NCBI GenBank assembly: GCA_027490465.1
Contig: JAIXXZ010000111.1
Location: 1-64,000 of the forward strand
From: Oxalobacteraceae bacterium
GTDB taxonomy: Bacteria; Pseudomonadota; Gammaproteobacteria; Burkholderiales; Burkholderiaceae_D
DNA: 64,000 bases
Direction of reading: 5' to 3'
This document shows positions 1 to 7,448 of this stretch, piece by piece. Position numbers and translations under genes: made by a program. The notes under the pieces were generated by a model. That model worked only from the letters and a program-made list of their open reading frames with translations, ran no database searches and was not told the DNA's origin. The stretch's first letter is position 1. The number at the start of each line of letters is the position of its first letter.

Positions 1-1337
1 CGCTCGCCACCCGAGAGACTCGAGACAGGCGACCGCGCCCGCTCAGGGGCAAACAAGAAATCACCCAAATACGTCATGACGTGCTTGCGTTGCCCGTTGA
101 CCTCCACCCAGTCGCTGCCAGGCGCAATAGTGTCGGTCAGGCTGGCCTGATCATCGAGCTGCTCGCGCATCTGATCGAAATAAGCTATCTGAAGCTTGCT
201 GCCTTGCTTCACCGTGCCGGCATCAGGCTGCTCCTGACCGAGGATGAGCTTCAACAAGGTGGTTTTGCCTGCGCCATTCACGCCGATCAGGCCAACTTTG
301 TCGCCTCGCATAATCGTGGCATCCAGATGACGCACGATCACTTTATTGCCATACGCCTTGCTCACGTCCGTGAGTTCAGCGACGATTTTTCCGGAGCGCT
401 CACTTGAGGCCACCTCCATGCGTACCTGACCTTGTTGGTCACGCCGGCGAGAACGCTCTTCGCGTAACTGCTCCAGTCGTCGGACCCGACCTTCATTGCG
501 TGTACGACGTGCCTCAACGCCCTTGCGTATCCAGACTTCTTCCTGAGCCAGTACCTTGTCGAACTTTGCGTTTTCTATGGATTCGATCGCCAGTTGCTCG
601 GCCTTGCGCGAAAGGTAGGTCGTGAAATTTCCGGGATAAGAGCGCAAGCGTCCACGATCAAGCTCGACAATACGAGTCGCCACGTTATCCAGAAAACTCC
701 GGTCGTGCGTAATAAATAGTACGCTGCCACGAAAATCACGCAGCAATGTCTCCAGCCAGGCAATTGAAGAGAAATCCAGATGATTGGTCGGTTCATCCAG
801 TATCAGCACATCAGGGGCAGATACTAGTGCGCGCGCAAGTGCGACTCGCTTTTTCATGCCGCCTGAGAGCGTCTGAATCTGCCGCTCTCCGTCAAGGTGC
901 AATTTTTGCAGTGTCGTTTGTACGCGATTGGCCAGATTCCATCCGTCCACCACATCCAATCGTGCCTGTACCTGCTGCATGCGATCCATCAGCGCGTGAT
1001 CATCTCCCTCACCCATACCCGCAACGAGCTGATCATATTCTTCCAGCAGCGCGCGGGTTTCGGACATACCCTCGGCCACTGCATCGAAGATGGAGCCCGT
1101 GGGATCAAATACCGGTTCCTGCTCGACATAGGCGATACGCACGCCTTGCTGAAAGGTCAGCAGCCCATCATCAAGCCGGGAAAGTCCGGCGATAATTTTG
1201 AGTAGCGAAGATTTACCGGTGCCATTGCGGCCAATCAGGCCCACGCGCTCACCAGCTTCCAGGGAAAATTCGGTATGGTCCAACAACGCCACATGCCCGA
1301 ATGCGAGCTGCGCATTGCTCAGAGAGATCACTGCCAT
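1..1337 (-). CDS. uup: ABC-F family ATPase Uup (partial, 3' end outside window)
   Basis: Soluble tandem ATPase of the ABC-F family, which has no membrane domain; Uup acts on ribosomes and on branched DNA intermediates. The reading frame starts at the ATG at 1337 and runs off the left edge, giving about 445 codons. The first Walker A (GRNGTGKS) lies near residues 36-43, and a second ATPase domain with Walker A GVNGAGKTT is encoded near 260-290. The visible end reads through 'HVMTYLGDFLF' to the second LSGGER signature at the edge, a stretch characteristic of Uup rather than EttA. The C-terminal coiled coil expected in Uup would lie beyond the window. High confidence in family, good confidence in Uup. 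Confidence 0.9.
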   Translation of the reverse strand, partial: MAVISLSNAQLAFGHVALLDHTEFSLEAGERVGLIGRNGTGKSSLLKIIAGLSRLDDGLLTFQQGVRIAYVEQEPVFDPTGSIFDAVAEGMSETRALLEEYDQLVAGMGEGDDHALMDRMQQVQARLDVVDGWNLANRVQTTLQKLHLDGERQIQTLSGGMKKRVALARALVSAPDVLILDEPTNHLDFSSIAWLETLLRDFRGSVLFITHDRSFLDNVATRIVELDRGRLRSYPGNFTTYLSRKAEQLAIESIENAKFDKVLAQEEVWIRKGVEARRTRNEGRVRRLEQLREERSRRRDQQGQVRMEVASSERSGKIVAELTDVSKAYGNKVIVRHLDATIMRGDKVGLIGVNGAGKTTLLKLILGQEQPDAGTVKQGSKLQIAYFDQMREQLDDQASLTDTIAPGSDWVEVNGQRKHVMTYLGDFLFAPERARSPVSSLSGGE

Positions 1338-1490
1338 GATGAGGGGCTCCCGGAAAAGGGCGCCAGAAAACTGAGGAAGCCGGTATTCTACCGATCATCG
1401 ACGAACCGCATGAGAAGCTATAATTTTCAGACGAGGCTGCAAGAACCATGTATTGGTCAACAAAAAAACTCTGAAGAAAGTTGCCCATCC

Positions 1491-2084
1491 ATGCATCGGA
1501 CTATATTTGGAACCCCCGGTATCAACATGGTGCTGCGGCAGTTTTCCGTTGTTTTTTTGCGTTTGAACGGCTGGAAAATAGAGGGCCATCTCCCCGCCGA
1601 GGCGAGTAAATGTGTTTTTATCGCCGCCCCCCATACAAGCAATTGGGATCTTCCGTTCACGCTGATGGTGGCTTTTGTGTTGCGCCTGAATATCTACTGG
1701 ATGGGCAAAGCCAGTATTTTTCGATTTCCGTTTGGCGGTGTGATGCGCTGGCTGGGGGGCATTGCAGTCAATCGCGAACAATCTAACAACTTAGTGGCCG
1801 CATCCGCTCAGGCTCTGATTGAGGCTGATGGACCAGTGCAACTGGTCATACCGCCGGAAGGTACGCGTAGCAAAACACGCTATTGGAAAACTGGTTTTTA
1901 TTACATCGCTCTCGAAGCGAAGGTGCCCATACTGATGGCCTACATGGATTATTCACGCAAGATTAGTGGCATTGGCCCACTACTAACGCCAACCGGCAAC
2001 ATCGAAAATGACATGCAGGTCGTGAAAGACTTTTATGCGGCGTTCAAAGGTAAAAATGCAGATCAGTTTGAAGCCTCTCATTAG
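1491..2084 (+). CDS. PlsC-like lysophospholipid/1-acylglycerol-phosphate acyltransferase
   Basis: About 198 residues with the two hallmark blocks of glycerolipid acyltransferases: HTSNWD (HX4D, residues 48-53) and PPEGTRS (121-127). The family transfers an acyl chain from acyl-CoA or acyl-ACP to a lysophospholipid or related acceptor at the inner membrane. The open frame extends upstream to 1275, but that part overlaps uup on the other strand; the ATG at 1491, preceded by an AAGAAAG stretch, gives a normal-length protein, and the ATG at 1527 is an alternative. It is divergent from uup. It is short for PlsC itself, so the true acceptor is unknown. Confidence 0.8.
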   Translation: MHRTIFGTPGINMVLRQFSVVFLRLNGWKIEGHLPAEASKCVFIAAPHTSNWDLPFTLMVAFVLRLNIYWMGKASIFRFPFGGVMRWLGGIAVNREQSNNLVAASAQALIEADGPVQLVIPPEGTRSKTRYWKTGFYYIALEAKVPILMAYMDYSRKISGIGPLLTPTGNIENDMQVVKDFYAAFKGKNADQFEASH

Positions 2085-2184
2085 TGCCCCAGCGTCAGTC
2101 TGAGTACTGGCGACACCCATCAGAATCTTTACTCGCTTCGCAGCTCGCTTTTCGCATCCCGTCTTACCTACATTTCACCTCAGC

Positions 2185-2190
2185 TATAAT
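2185..2190 (+). promoter_or_regulatory. -10 element of tRNA-Arg promoter
   Basis: A consensus TATAAT lies 37 bases before the mature tRNA 5' end. The matching -35 is weak (no clear TTGACA at 16-18 bases). The leader between the two holds a GC-rich hairpin (GACCCT 2197-2202 with AGGGTC 2215-2220) that could be removed during processing. Confidence 0.5.
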
Positions 2191-2226
2191 TGACCAGACC
2201 CTTCTTCCGCAAGGAGGGTCAAGCGT

Positions 2227-2301
2227 CTCGCCGTAGTTCAATGGATAGAACGAGTGCCTCCTAAGCGCTAGATACAGGTTCGATTCCTGTCGGCGGGACC
2301 A
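2227..2301 (+). tRNA. tRNA-Arg (anticodon CCU)
   Basis: A complete cloverleaf can be drawn: acceptor CTCGCCG pairs with CGGCGGG, D arm GTTC...GAAC, anticodon stem AGTGC/GCGCT with loop CTCCTAA (anticodon CCT, reads AGG), T arm ACAGG-TTCGATT-CCTGT, discriminator A and an encoded CCA end. The rare AGG codon reader is normally single-copy. Confidence 0.95.
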
Positions 2302-2321
2302 TGAACTTCAAGTCGGTCAAA

Positions 2322-2705
2322 TCACCGACACAGCTTCTCCATTAGAACCGCGTCGGCACTGCCAGCACGAACTGACGCCAGCCTGAGTTTGGTCTCCATC
2401 GCACTGACAACCGCACCCTGCGCTTGCTTGCTCGCATAACGAATCACCTGCTCCGATCCCATTTTTTTACTCCCGCAATCGATGGTCGTGAGAACTTTTT
2501 CGGACGAGACTTCATTACCTTCCAGCGTCGTGATGGGCTTGAGATAGTCGGTGAGTGTCCATAACTTGATACGCCCTTGTTCGCGACTCACAGGGGTGGC
2601 TTGATGAAATTCCTCGGCTTCTGCGTGACGCTGATAGGCGACCCATTCTGCTCGAACGGATACACAGGCCAATGCCAGGGCCGAGGCCAGAAAAAAATTT
2701 TTCAT
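2322..2705 (-). CDS. secreted small protein, surface-adhesin E-like
   Basis: A 127-residue protein with a clear signal peptide (about residues 1-19, ending VRA). The mature part starts at a tryptophan, contains two cysteines (in 'TIDCGSK' and near the C-terminus) that could form a disulfide, and has the pattern of the surface-adhesin protein E-like family common in betaproteobacteria (a basic, beta-rich periplasmic module). It follows the cupin gene closely on the same strand (9 bases after its stop), so the two are probably co-transcribed. No enzymatic motif is visible; function unknown. Confidence 0.6.
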   Translation of the reverse strand: MKNFFLASALALACVSVRAEWVAYQRHAEAEEFHQATPVSREQGRIKLWTLTDYLKPITTLEGNEVSSEKVLTTIDCGSKKMGSEQVIRYASKQAQGAVVSAMETKLRLASVRAGSADAVLMEKLCR

Positions 2706-2714
2706 GCGTTGTGG

Positions 2715-3215
2715 TCAGTTGAGTTTGCGTGGTTCGCCGAAGCTGCCTTCTTTCGGATAGAGGAAGGTTGTTTTACTTGGCCCCATACCCACGATCTGAA
2801 CAATCGCGCCCTCTTCACCACCACCGTCGTAATGCACGCCACCCGCCGGATGAAACATATAGCTGCCCGCCTTCAACGGTACGGTCGCTACCGGATCCCA
2901 GCTGTCATCCTTGCCGGCGTGCCACGTCCCTTGAATGACGGTGACATGGCGGTCTTCTTCATGAAAATGTGGCGAGCTCATGACGCCCGGCGGAAAGTGC
3001 GCACGAATCACGTATTGACCCGGCTTGTTCAGATCGCCATAAATGACAGCAATCTTGACACCACGCCCGGCATCTTTCCAGACGATGCGCTCCGGCGGCA
3101 CTTCCAGAAAATCTTTTTCGCCGGGCGCAGAGAAGCTGGGCGACATGACCAGCACAGACGCTAGGCCCAAGGCAGAGCCAATAAATTTCAAATTATTGCG
3201 TAGCTGGTATCGCAT
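2715..3215 (-). CDS. periplasmic cupin-domain protein
   Basis: A 166-residue exported protein: signal peptide over residues 1-30, then a single cupin barrel. Metal-ligand candidates are H83 and H85 with H90 in the first motif (PHFHEEDRH) and H128 in the second (GGVHYDG). The start at 3215 is chosen because GGGAGAAAC lies just upstream; a longer frame to 3257 lacks this. Small periplasmic cupins bind metal and include sensors, dioxygenases and isomerases; nothing here decides which. It is transcribed away from the FAH-family gene. Confidence 0.7.
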   Translation of the reverse strand: MRYQLRNNLKFIGSALGLASVLVMSPSFSAPGEKDFLEVPPERIVWKDAGRGVKIAVIYGDLNKPGQYVIRAHFPPGVMSSPHFHEEDRHVTVIQGTWHAGKDDSWDPVATVPLKAGSYMFHPAGGVHYDGGGEEGAIVQIVGMGPSKTTFLYPKEGSFGEPRKLN

Positions 3216-3403
3216 ACCGTTTCTCCCAACAGAAAATTGACACAAGGAAAATAACATATCTGCATGCGCCGGTCAGCGAATACCCGCGTTCCGTACGGCC
3301 ACGGGCATGGGAATTTCAGAGCTTAAAGCGAACAGGGGCATAATGCTGGCTGGCATCTGCTCTCACACCATGCCGCACGGTAAACCCACGACAAAGGATA
3401 ACT

Positions 3404-4258
3404 ATGAAGCTGGTACGTTACGGCCGCCCAGGCCAGGAAAAACCCGGATTAATCGATCACGAAGGCAAGCTGCGCGATCTGTCAGACATCATTGATGACA
3501 TCGGGCCCGCTCAACTGTCGGACAAAACGCTCGCGAAACTTGCCAAACTCAAGCCAGCAAAGCTTCCCGCCGTACGTGGAAAACCGCGCTTTGGCACGCC
3601 GGTGTCGGGCGTGGGCAAATTCATCGGCATAGGACTGAACTACTCGGATCACGCGGCCGAATCGGGCATGCCGATTCCGGCCGAACCGATTGTCTTCATG
3701 AAGGCGGTGACCTCGCTCTCCGGACCGGATGACGATGTGATGCTGCCCAAAGATTTCAGCAAAGCCGACTGGGAAGTGGAGCTGGGAATCGTGATTGGTA
3801 CCAAGGCGCAGTACGTCAGTGCGAACTCTGCTCTTGATTACGTGGCGGGCTATTGCCTGATCAATGATGTGTCCGAGCGCGCCTTCCAGCTCGAACGCGG
3901 TCCGCAGTGGGACAAGGGCAAAGGCTGTGACACTTTCGGTCCGGTGGGTCCTTGGCTGGTGACGAAGGATGAAATACCCAATCCGCAGCGCCTCGGCATG
4001 TGGCTGGATATCAATGGCGAGCGCCGGCAGACCGGCAATACGCGCACCATGATTTTTTCAGTGGCGAAAATTGTCAGTTATCTGAGCCGTTTCATGACGC
4101 TGATGCCGGGCGATATCATCGCCACAGGTACGCCACCGGGTGTGGGTATGGGCATGAAGCCACAACAGTTTCTTGCGCCTGGCGATGAAATGCATCTGAG
4201 TATCGAAGGATTGGGCGAGCAACGCCAAAAAGTAGTGCGTTACAAGAAGTCTGCTTAA
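3404..4258 (+). CDS. fumarylacetoacetate hydrolase (FAH) family protein
   Basis: A 284-residue member of the FAH superfamily, which cleaves or isomerises beta-diketo/oxo acids with a divalent metal. The catalytic half begins near residue 70 ('KFIGIGLNYSDHA'), with metal-ligand candidates E124 and E126 (DWEVELG) and D155. The C-terminal part has the typical 'GDIIATGTPPGVGMG' loop. RBS AAAGGATA precedes the ATG. It is convergent with maleylacetoacetate isomerase, which fits an aromatic (tyrosine/homogentisate or gentisate) role, but this subfamily also contains ureidoglycolate lyase-like and oxaloacetate decarboxylase-like enzymes, so the substrate is unproven. Confidence 0.85.
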   Translation: MKLVRYGRPGQEKPGLIDHEGKLRDLSDIIDDIGPAQLSDKTLAKLAKLKPAKLPAVRGKPRFGTPVSGVGKFIGIGLNYSDHAAESGMPIPAEPIVFMKAVTSLSGPDDDVMLPKDFSKADWEVELGIVIGTKAQYVSANSALDYVAGYCLINDVSERAFQLERGPQWDKGKGCDTFGPVGPWLVTKDEIPNPQRLGMWLDINGERRQTGNTRTMIFSVAKIVSYLSRFMTLMPGDIIATGTPPGVGMGMKPQQFLAPGDEMHLSIEGLGEQRQKVVRYKKSA

Positions 4259-4265
4259 GGACACT

Positions 4266-4295
4266 GCCGGACGCGGTTCCTACTCTGCGTCCGGC
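4266..4295. terminator. hairpin between convergent genes
   Basis: A perfect 9-bp inverted repeat, GCCGGACGC (4266-4274) and GCGTCCGGC (4287-4295), sits between the FAH-family gene and maiA, the right arm lying within the last codons of maiA. No T-run follows, so termination is plausible in both directions but not proven. Confidence 0.4.
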
Positions 4296-4930
4296 TGTCT
4301 CGCTGGTGATGCTGCGGCAAAGCTCTCCAGCGCAAGACAGGCCGCGTTGATGCGCATAATGGTCGGCATGCCCGACAAATCACACTGCATACGTTGCGCA
4401 TTCGCGACTTGCGGCACCAGAAAACAATCCGCGTACCCCGGCGTATCACCAAAACAATAACGTCCCACTCGGCTGTCGCTAGCCAGAATTTTCTCCACGC
4501 TGGCAAGCCCCTGCTCGACCCAATGCTTGTACCAGCGATCCTTGTCGACCTCGGATAGCTTCATCTCATTGACCAGATAACGCAGCACCCGCAGATTATT
4601 GAGCGGGTGTATGTCGCAGGCAATCGAGAGCGCGAGACTGCGCAGCCAGGCACGATCCAGTGCATCCTTGGGGAGCAATGCCGGATCGGGATGCGTCTCT
4701 TCCAAATATTCGATGATGGCCAGCGACTGAGTCAGGGTCGCGTCTTGTTCGTCCAGCTGCAACGCGGGTACCAGCGCATCGGGACTCAGCTGGCGATAAG
4801 CAGGTGTCAGTTGTTCACCGCCGTCTTTCAGCAGATGCACCGGCACGACGGTATAGGGCAACCTCTTCAGATTGAGGGCGATACGCACGCGGTAGGAGGC
4901 GGAGCTGCGGAAGTAGCTATAGAGTTTCAT
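4280..4930 (-). CDS. maiA: maleylacetoacetate isomerase (zeta-class glutathione transferase)
   Basis: A 216-residue zeta-class GST: thioredoxin-like N-terminal domain with the active-site segment SSASYRVRIALN (residues 9-20) and an all-helical C-terminal domain containing 'ACDIHPLNNLRVL', typical of MaiA. The enzyme isomerises maleylacetoacetate to fumarylacetoacetate using glutathione in the tyrosine/homogentisate route; close relatives act on maleylpyruvate. The cysteine seen in the vertebrate motif is alanine here, as in many bacterial members. The neighbouring FAH-family gene supports this role, although no homogentisate or gentisate dioxygenase is in the window. Confidence 0.88.
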   Translation of the reverse strand: MKLYSYFRSSASYRVRIALNLKRLPYTVVPVHLLKDGGEQLTPAYRQLSPDALVPALQLDEQDATLTQSLAIIEYLEETHPDPALLPKDALDRAWLRSLALSIACDIHPLNNLRVLRYLVNEMKLSEVDKDRWYKHWVEQGLASVEKILASDSRVGRYCFGDTPGYADCFLVPQVANAQRMQCDLSGMPTIMRINAACLALESFAAASPARQPDAE

Positions 4931-5170
4931 GATGAGCCGTACCGATTCAGGTTTGTTGGAATTATGCCACTGCCGACCAGGCTAACTTCAATCAACGGTG
5001 CTCAAACGACGTTGACGCTAGCTGCTCGCCTCCGCGCAGCAAGGGCTGGGATGATAAACGCCGGATGTGATCGAAAAGACTTACTGACAAGAGGCCTTCG
5101 AACTGCGTAGACGGAACTGACGGGCTTTTGTTACCACCAATCTCCGTTAATCCTTGTACCGGAGATCATC

Positions 5171-5935
5171 ATGTCACCCTTCCGTACCGCCACCTCAGTC
5201 TCGAGGTCCTTGCCAGACGATCAAACAGCCTTGGAACCTTATCTCACAAAAACCCAAAAAGCAGCCTTGCATAGCACTTCTGCCCAAGAAATAGAGTACG
5301 CGAACGAAGAAGCACTACAAATGGCCATTGCCGCGAGCTTGTCCACCGATGAACGCGATACGGATACAGCGCACACAGAACAACAAAAGGCTGCCTTGCA
5401 GAAACCGTCCAATAAGGACATTGAACAGGCTGAGGACGAAGCGCTGCAACTAGCCATCGCGTTGAGCCTGTCTACTGAACAACAAGATCTGGATACCGGC
5501 CGCAGGGCAAATCAAAAACTGATAGAAAAACTAAAACATTGTCTGAGCACTCACGGCTTTGATGTCAAGCCGAACTCAGGAAACAGCAGTAACTGCCTGA
5601 TTATCTCCATGCTCCAGCATGTGACAGGCGATTACCACAGCAATCACGTCGACAAGGCAATGTACTACAAGCAACAGCTAGCGCAAAAAAGCGGTGAGGA
5701 AATCGAGACCAGTCCCTCACTGCATTCGGATACGAAACTCACATCCTGGCTGATCGACCAGATCAATCACGATTATTTCGGGCAGCAAAAGGATCGTTAT
5801 TTTCGCTTTCAGATGGTGACTGCCGATCTTGATTGCAAACAGGCGGTGCGATCCATCGGCGAAGGTCAGCGCACTGCTATCATCCTCGACGGTGCCGGAC
5901 ATTATGAAGCAGTAGTAGCACGCAATAGCCGTTAA
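5171..5935 (+). CDS. tandem-UIM protein with OTU-like cysteine protease domain (putative host-directed effector)
   Basis: A 254-residue protein without signal peptide or membrane segment. Residues 45-60 and 88-103 are two ubiquitin-interacting motifs: acidic run, hydrophobic, invariant Ala (A52, A95) and Ser (S56, S99) at the UIM spacing; the second, EDEALQLAIALSLSTE, closely resembles UIMs of eukaryotic endocytic and deubiquitinating proteins. The C-terminal half has NCLIISML around C142 and GAGHYEAVV around H244, resembling the Cys box and His box of OTU deubiquitinases with similar spacing (about 102 residues). RBS GGAG precedes the ATG. The gene stands alone between unrelated housekeeping genes and looks more AT-rich than its flanks. 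UIM assignment is strong; the OTU assignment is inference. Confidence 0.65.
   Translation: MSPFRTATSVSRSLPDDQTALEPYLTKTQKAALHSTSAQEIEYANEEALQMAIAASLSTDERDTDTAHTEQQKAALQKPSNKDIEQAEDEALQLAIALSLSTEQQDLDTGRRANQKLIEKLKHCLSTHGFDVKPNSGNSSNCLIISMLQHVTGDYHSNHVDKAMYYKQQLAQKSGEEIETSPSLHSDTKLTSWLIDQINHDYFGQQKDRYFRFQMVTADLDCKQAVRSIGEGQRTAIILDGAGHYEAVVARNSR
5258..5497 (+). repeat. in-gene tandem duplication of a 43-codon UIM module
   Basis: Residues 30-66 and 73-109 of the encoded protein align without gaps at a 43-residue period: KAAL, then a polar stretch, EI/DIE, acidic pair, ALQ(M/L)AIA(A/L)SLST, acidic tail, DT. The nucleotide copies have diverged, so the duplication is not very recent and the UIM core has been kept. 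Confidence 0.85.
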
Positions 5936-5946
5936 ACCCAGGGCAT

Positions 5947-6678
5947 TCAACCGCCCAGATAAGCCTCCCTGACACGCTCATCATTCAAAAGCTGATCCGC
6001 CGTATCCTGCAAAACGATACGACCGCTCTCCATCACATAGCCGCGGTGCGCAACCGCCAAGGCCTGTCGTACATTTTGTTCCACCAGCAGTATCGTCACC
6101 CCCTGCTGCGCAATGTCTCTGATCACATCAAAAATCTGCGCGACCATCATAGGCGCCAGACCCATCGAAGGCTCATCCAGCAAAAGCAGCTTGGGACGAC
6201 CCATCAACGCACGCGCCATCGCCAGCATCTGCTGCTCACCACCCGAGAATGTGCCCGCCAGTTGTGACTGACGCTCTTTCAATCGCGGGAATACCGAGAA
6301 CCAGCGATCTATATCCTCTTCGATCTGCACAGCATCGTCGCGGGTGTAGGCACCCATCAGCAAATTTTCACGCAAGGTCATGCGAGAAAACACGCCTCGC
6401 CCCTCAGGCACCATCACCAGCCCCAGCCCGGGCAAGGTAAAGGCCTGCTGCTGATCAATACGCTGACCTGCATAGAGCACCTCGCCACGGCAATGTGACG
6501 ACGGCAAAGTACCCGTGATCGCTTTGAGTGTCGTGGTCTTGCCCGCGCCATTGGCACCAATCAGCGTCACCAGCTCGCCGGGCATGACCTTGAGTGAAAT
6601 ATCTTTGACCGCTTCAATGCCACCAAACGCGACAGAGAGGGAGCGAACCTCGAGCAAAGCTTGCACAGTCTCGCTCAT
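5947..6678 (-). CDS. livF: branched-chain amino-acid type ABC transporter ATPase LivF
   Basis: A 243-residue cytoplasmic ATPase with Walker A GANGAGKTT (residues 41-49), signature FSGGEQQ and Walker B LLLLDEP. Sequence features (short length, 'GLVMVPEGRGVFSRMT', 'ILLVEQN') fit LivF, one of two ATPases in HAAT-family importers for hydrophobic amino acids and related compounds. Its ATG overlaps the livG stop as ATGA. It is the last gene of livH-livM-livG-livF. Confidence 0.92.
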   Translation of the reverse strand: MSETVQALLEVRSLSVAFGGIEAVKDISLKVMPGELVTLIGANGAGKTTTLKAITGTLPSSHCRGEVLYAGQRIDQQQAFTLPGLGLVMVPEGRGVFSRMTLRENLLMGAYTRDDAVQIEEDIDRWFSVFPRLKERQSQLAGTFSGGEQQMLAMARALMGRPKLLLLDEPSMGLAPMMVAQIFDVIRDIAQQGVTILLVEQNVRQALAVAHRGYVMESGRIVLQDTADQLLNDERVREAYLGG

Positions 6679-7448
6679 GCAGCCTCCACGCCAAGATAGG
6701 CGGCAATTACGGCCGGATTCTGCTGCACTTCAGCGGCCGTACCTTCGGCGATGACTTTGCCGTAATCGAGTACGGTAATGCGGTCGCATAAACCCATCAT
6801 CAGCTTGACGTCATGCTCGATCAGCAAGAGGCTGGTGCCTTGCTCGCGAATTCGTGTCAGCAGATCGCGCAACTCGGATTTTTCCGTGGCATTCATACCG
6901 GCCGCAGGTTCATCCAGCGCCAGCAGCAAAGGTTCAGTCGCGAGTGCGCGCGCAATCTCGACCCGGCGCTGATCGCCGTAAGACAAATGTCGTGCAGTGC
7001 GTTGTGCAATATGTGCAATGCCAACGAACTCAAGCAATGCCTGCGCATGCGCGACAATCTGCGCCTCTTCTGCGCGCGCAGCCGGATGCCGAAAAATCGC
7101 ACCGAGTACGCCTTGATGCGTACGAACGTGACGTCCCACCATCACGTTTTCCAGCGCACTCATATCGCCGAACAAACGAATATTCTGAAACGTGCGCGCA
7201 ATGCCGGCACGAGCCACCGCATGCGGTGCAGAGGGCGAATAAGGTTTTCCAGCCAGTTCAAATTGACCACTGTCTGGCTGATAGAGACCGGTGATCACAT
7301 TGAAGCACGTCGTTTTGCCAGCGCCATTCGGCCCAATCAGGCCGTGGATGTGCCCGCGCGTGATGGCGAGATTCACCTCGGTCAGCGCCTGCAAGCCACC
7401 GAATCGCTTGCCAACACCGGTCACTCGAAGCAAAGTGTCGCGACTCAT
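6675..7448 (-). CDS. livG: branched-chain amino-acid type ABC transporter ATPase LivG
   Basis: A 257-residue ATPase with Walker A GPNGAGKTT near residues 39-47, the LivG-typical 'GIARTFQNIRLF' Q-loop region, 'LSYGDQRRVEIARAL' signature and 'LLALDEPAAGMN' Walker B. It pairs with LivF to power the LivH/LivM permease. Its start overlaps the livM stop and its stop overlaps the livF start, so translation is likely coupled. Confidence 0.92.
   Translation of the reverse strand: MSRDTLLRVTGVGKRFGGLQALTEVNLAITRGHIHGLIGPNGAGKTTCFNVITGLYQPDSGQFELAGKPYSPSAPHAVARAGIARTFQNIRLFGDMSALENVMVGRHVRTHQGVLGAIFRHPAARAEEAQIVAHAQALLEFVGIAHIAQRTARHLSYGDQRRVEIARALATEPLLLALDEPAAGMNATEKSELRDLLTRIREQGTSLLLIEHDVKLMMGLCDRITVLDYGKVIAEGTAAEVQQNPAVIAAYLGVEAA

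Noticed and set aside
5040-5165. Type III secretion (hrp/PIP box) promoter upstream of the UIM gene
   Set aside because: Looked for TTCG-N16-TTCG and TTCGC-N15-TTCGC spacing; no acceptable match was found.
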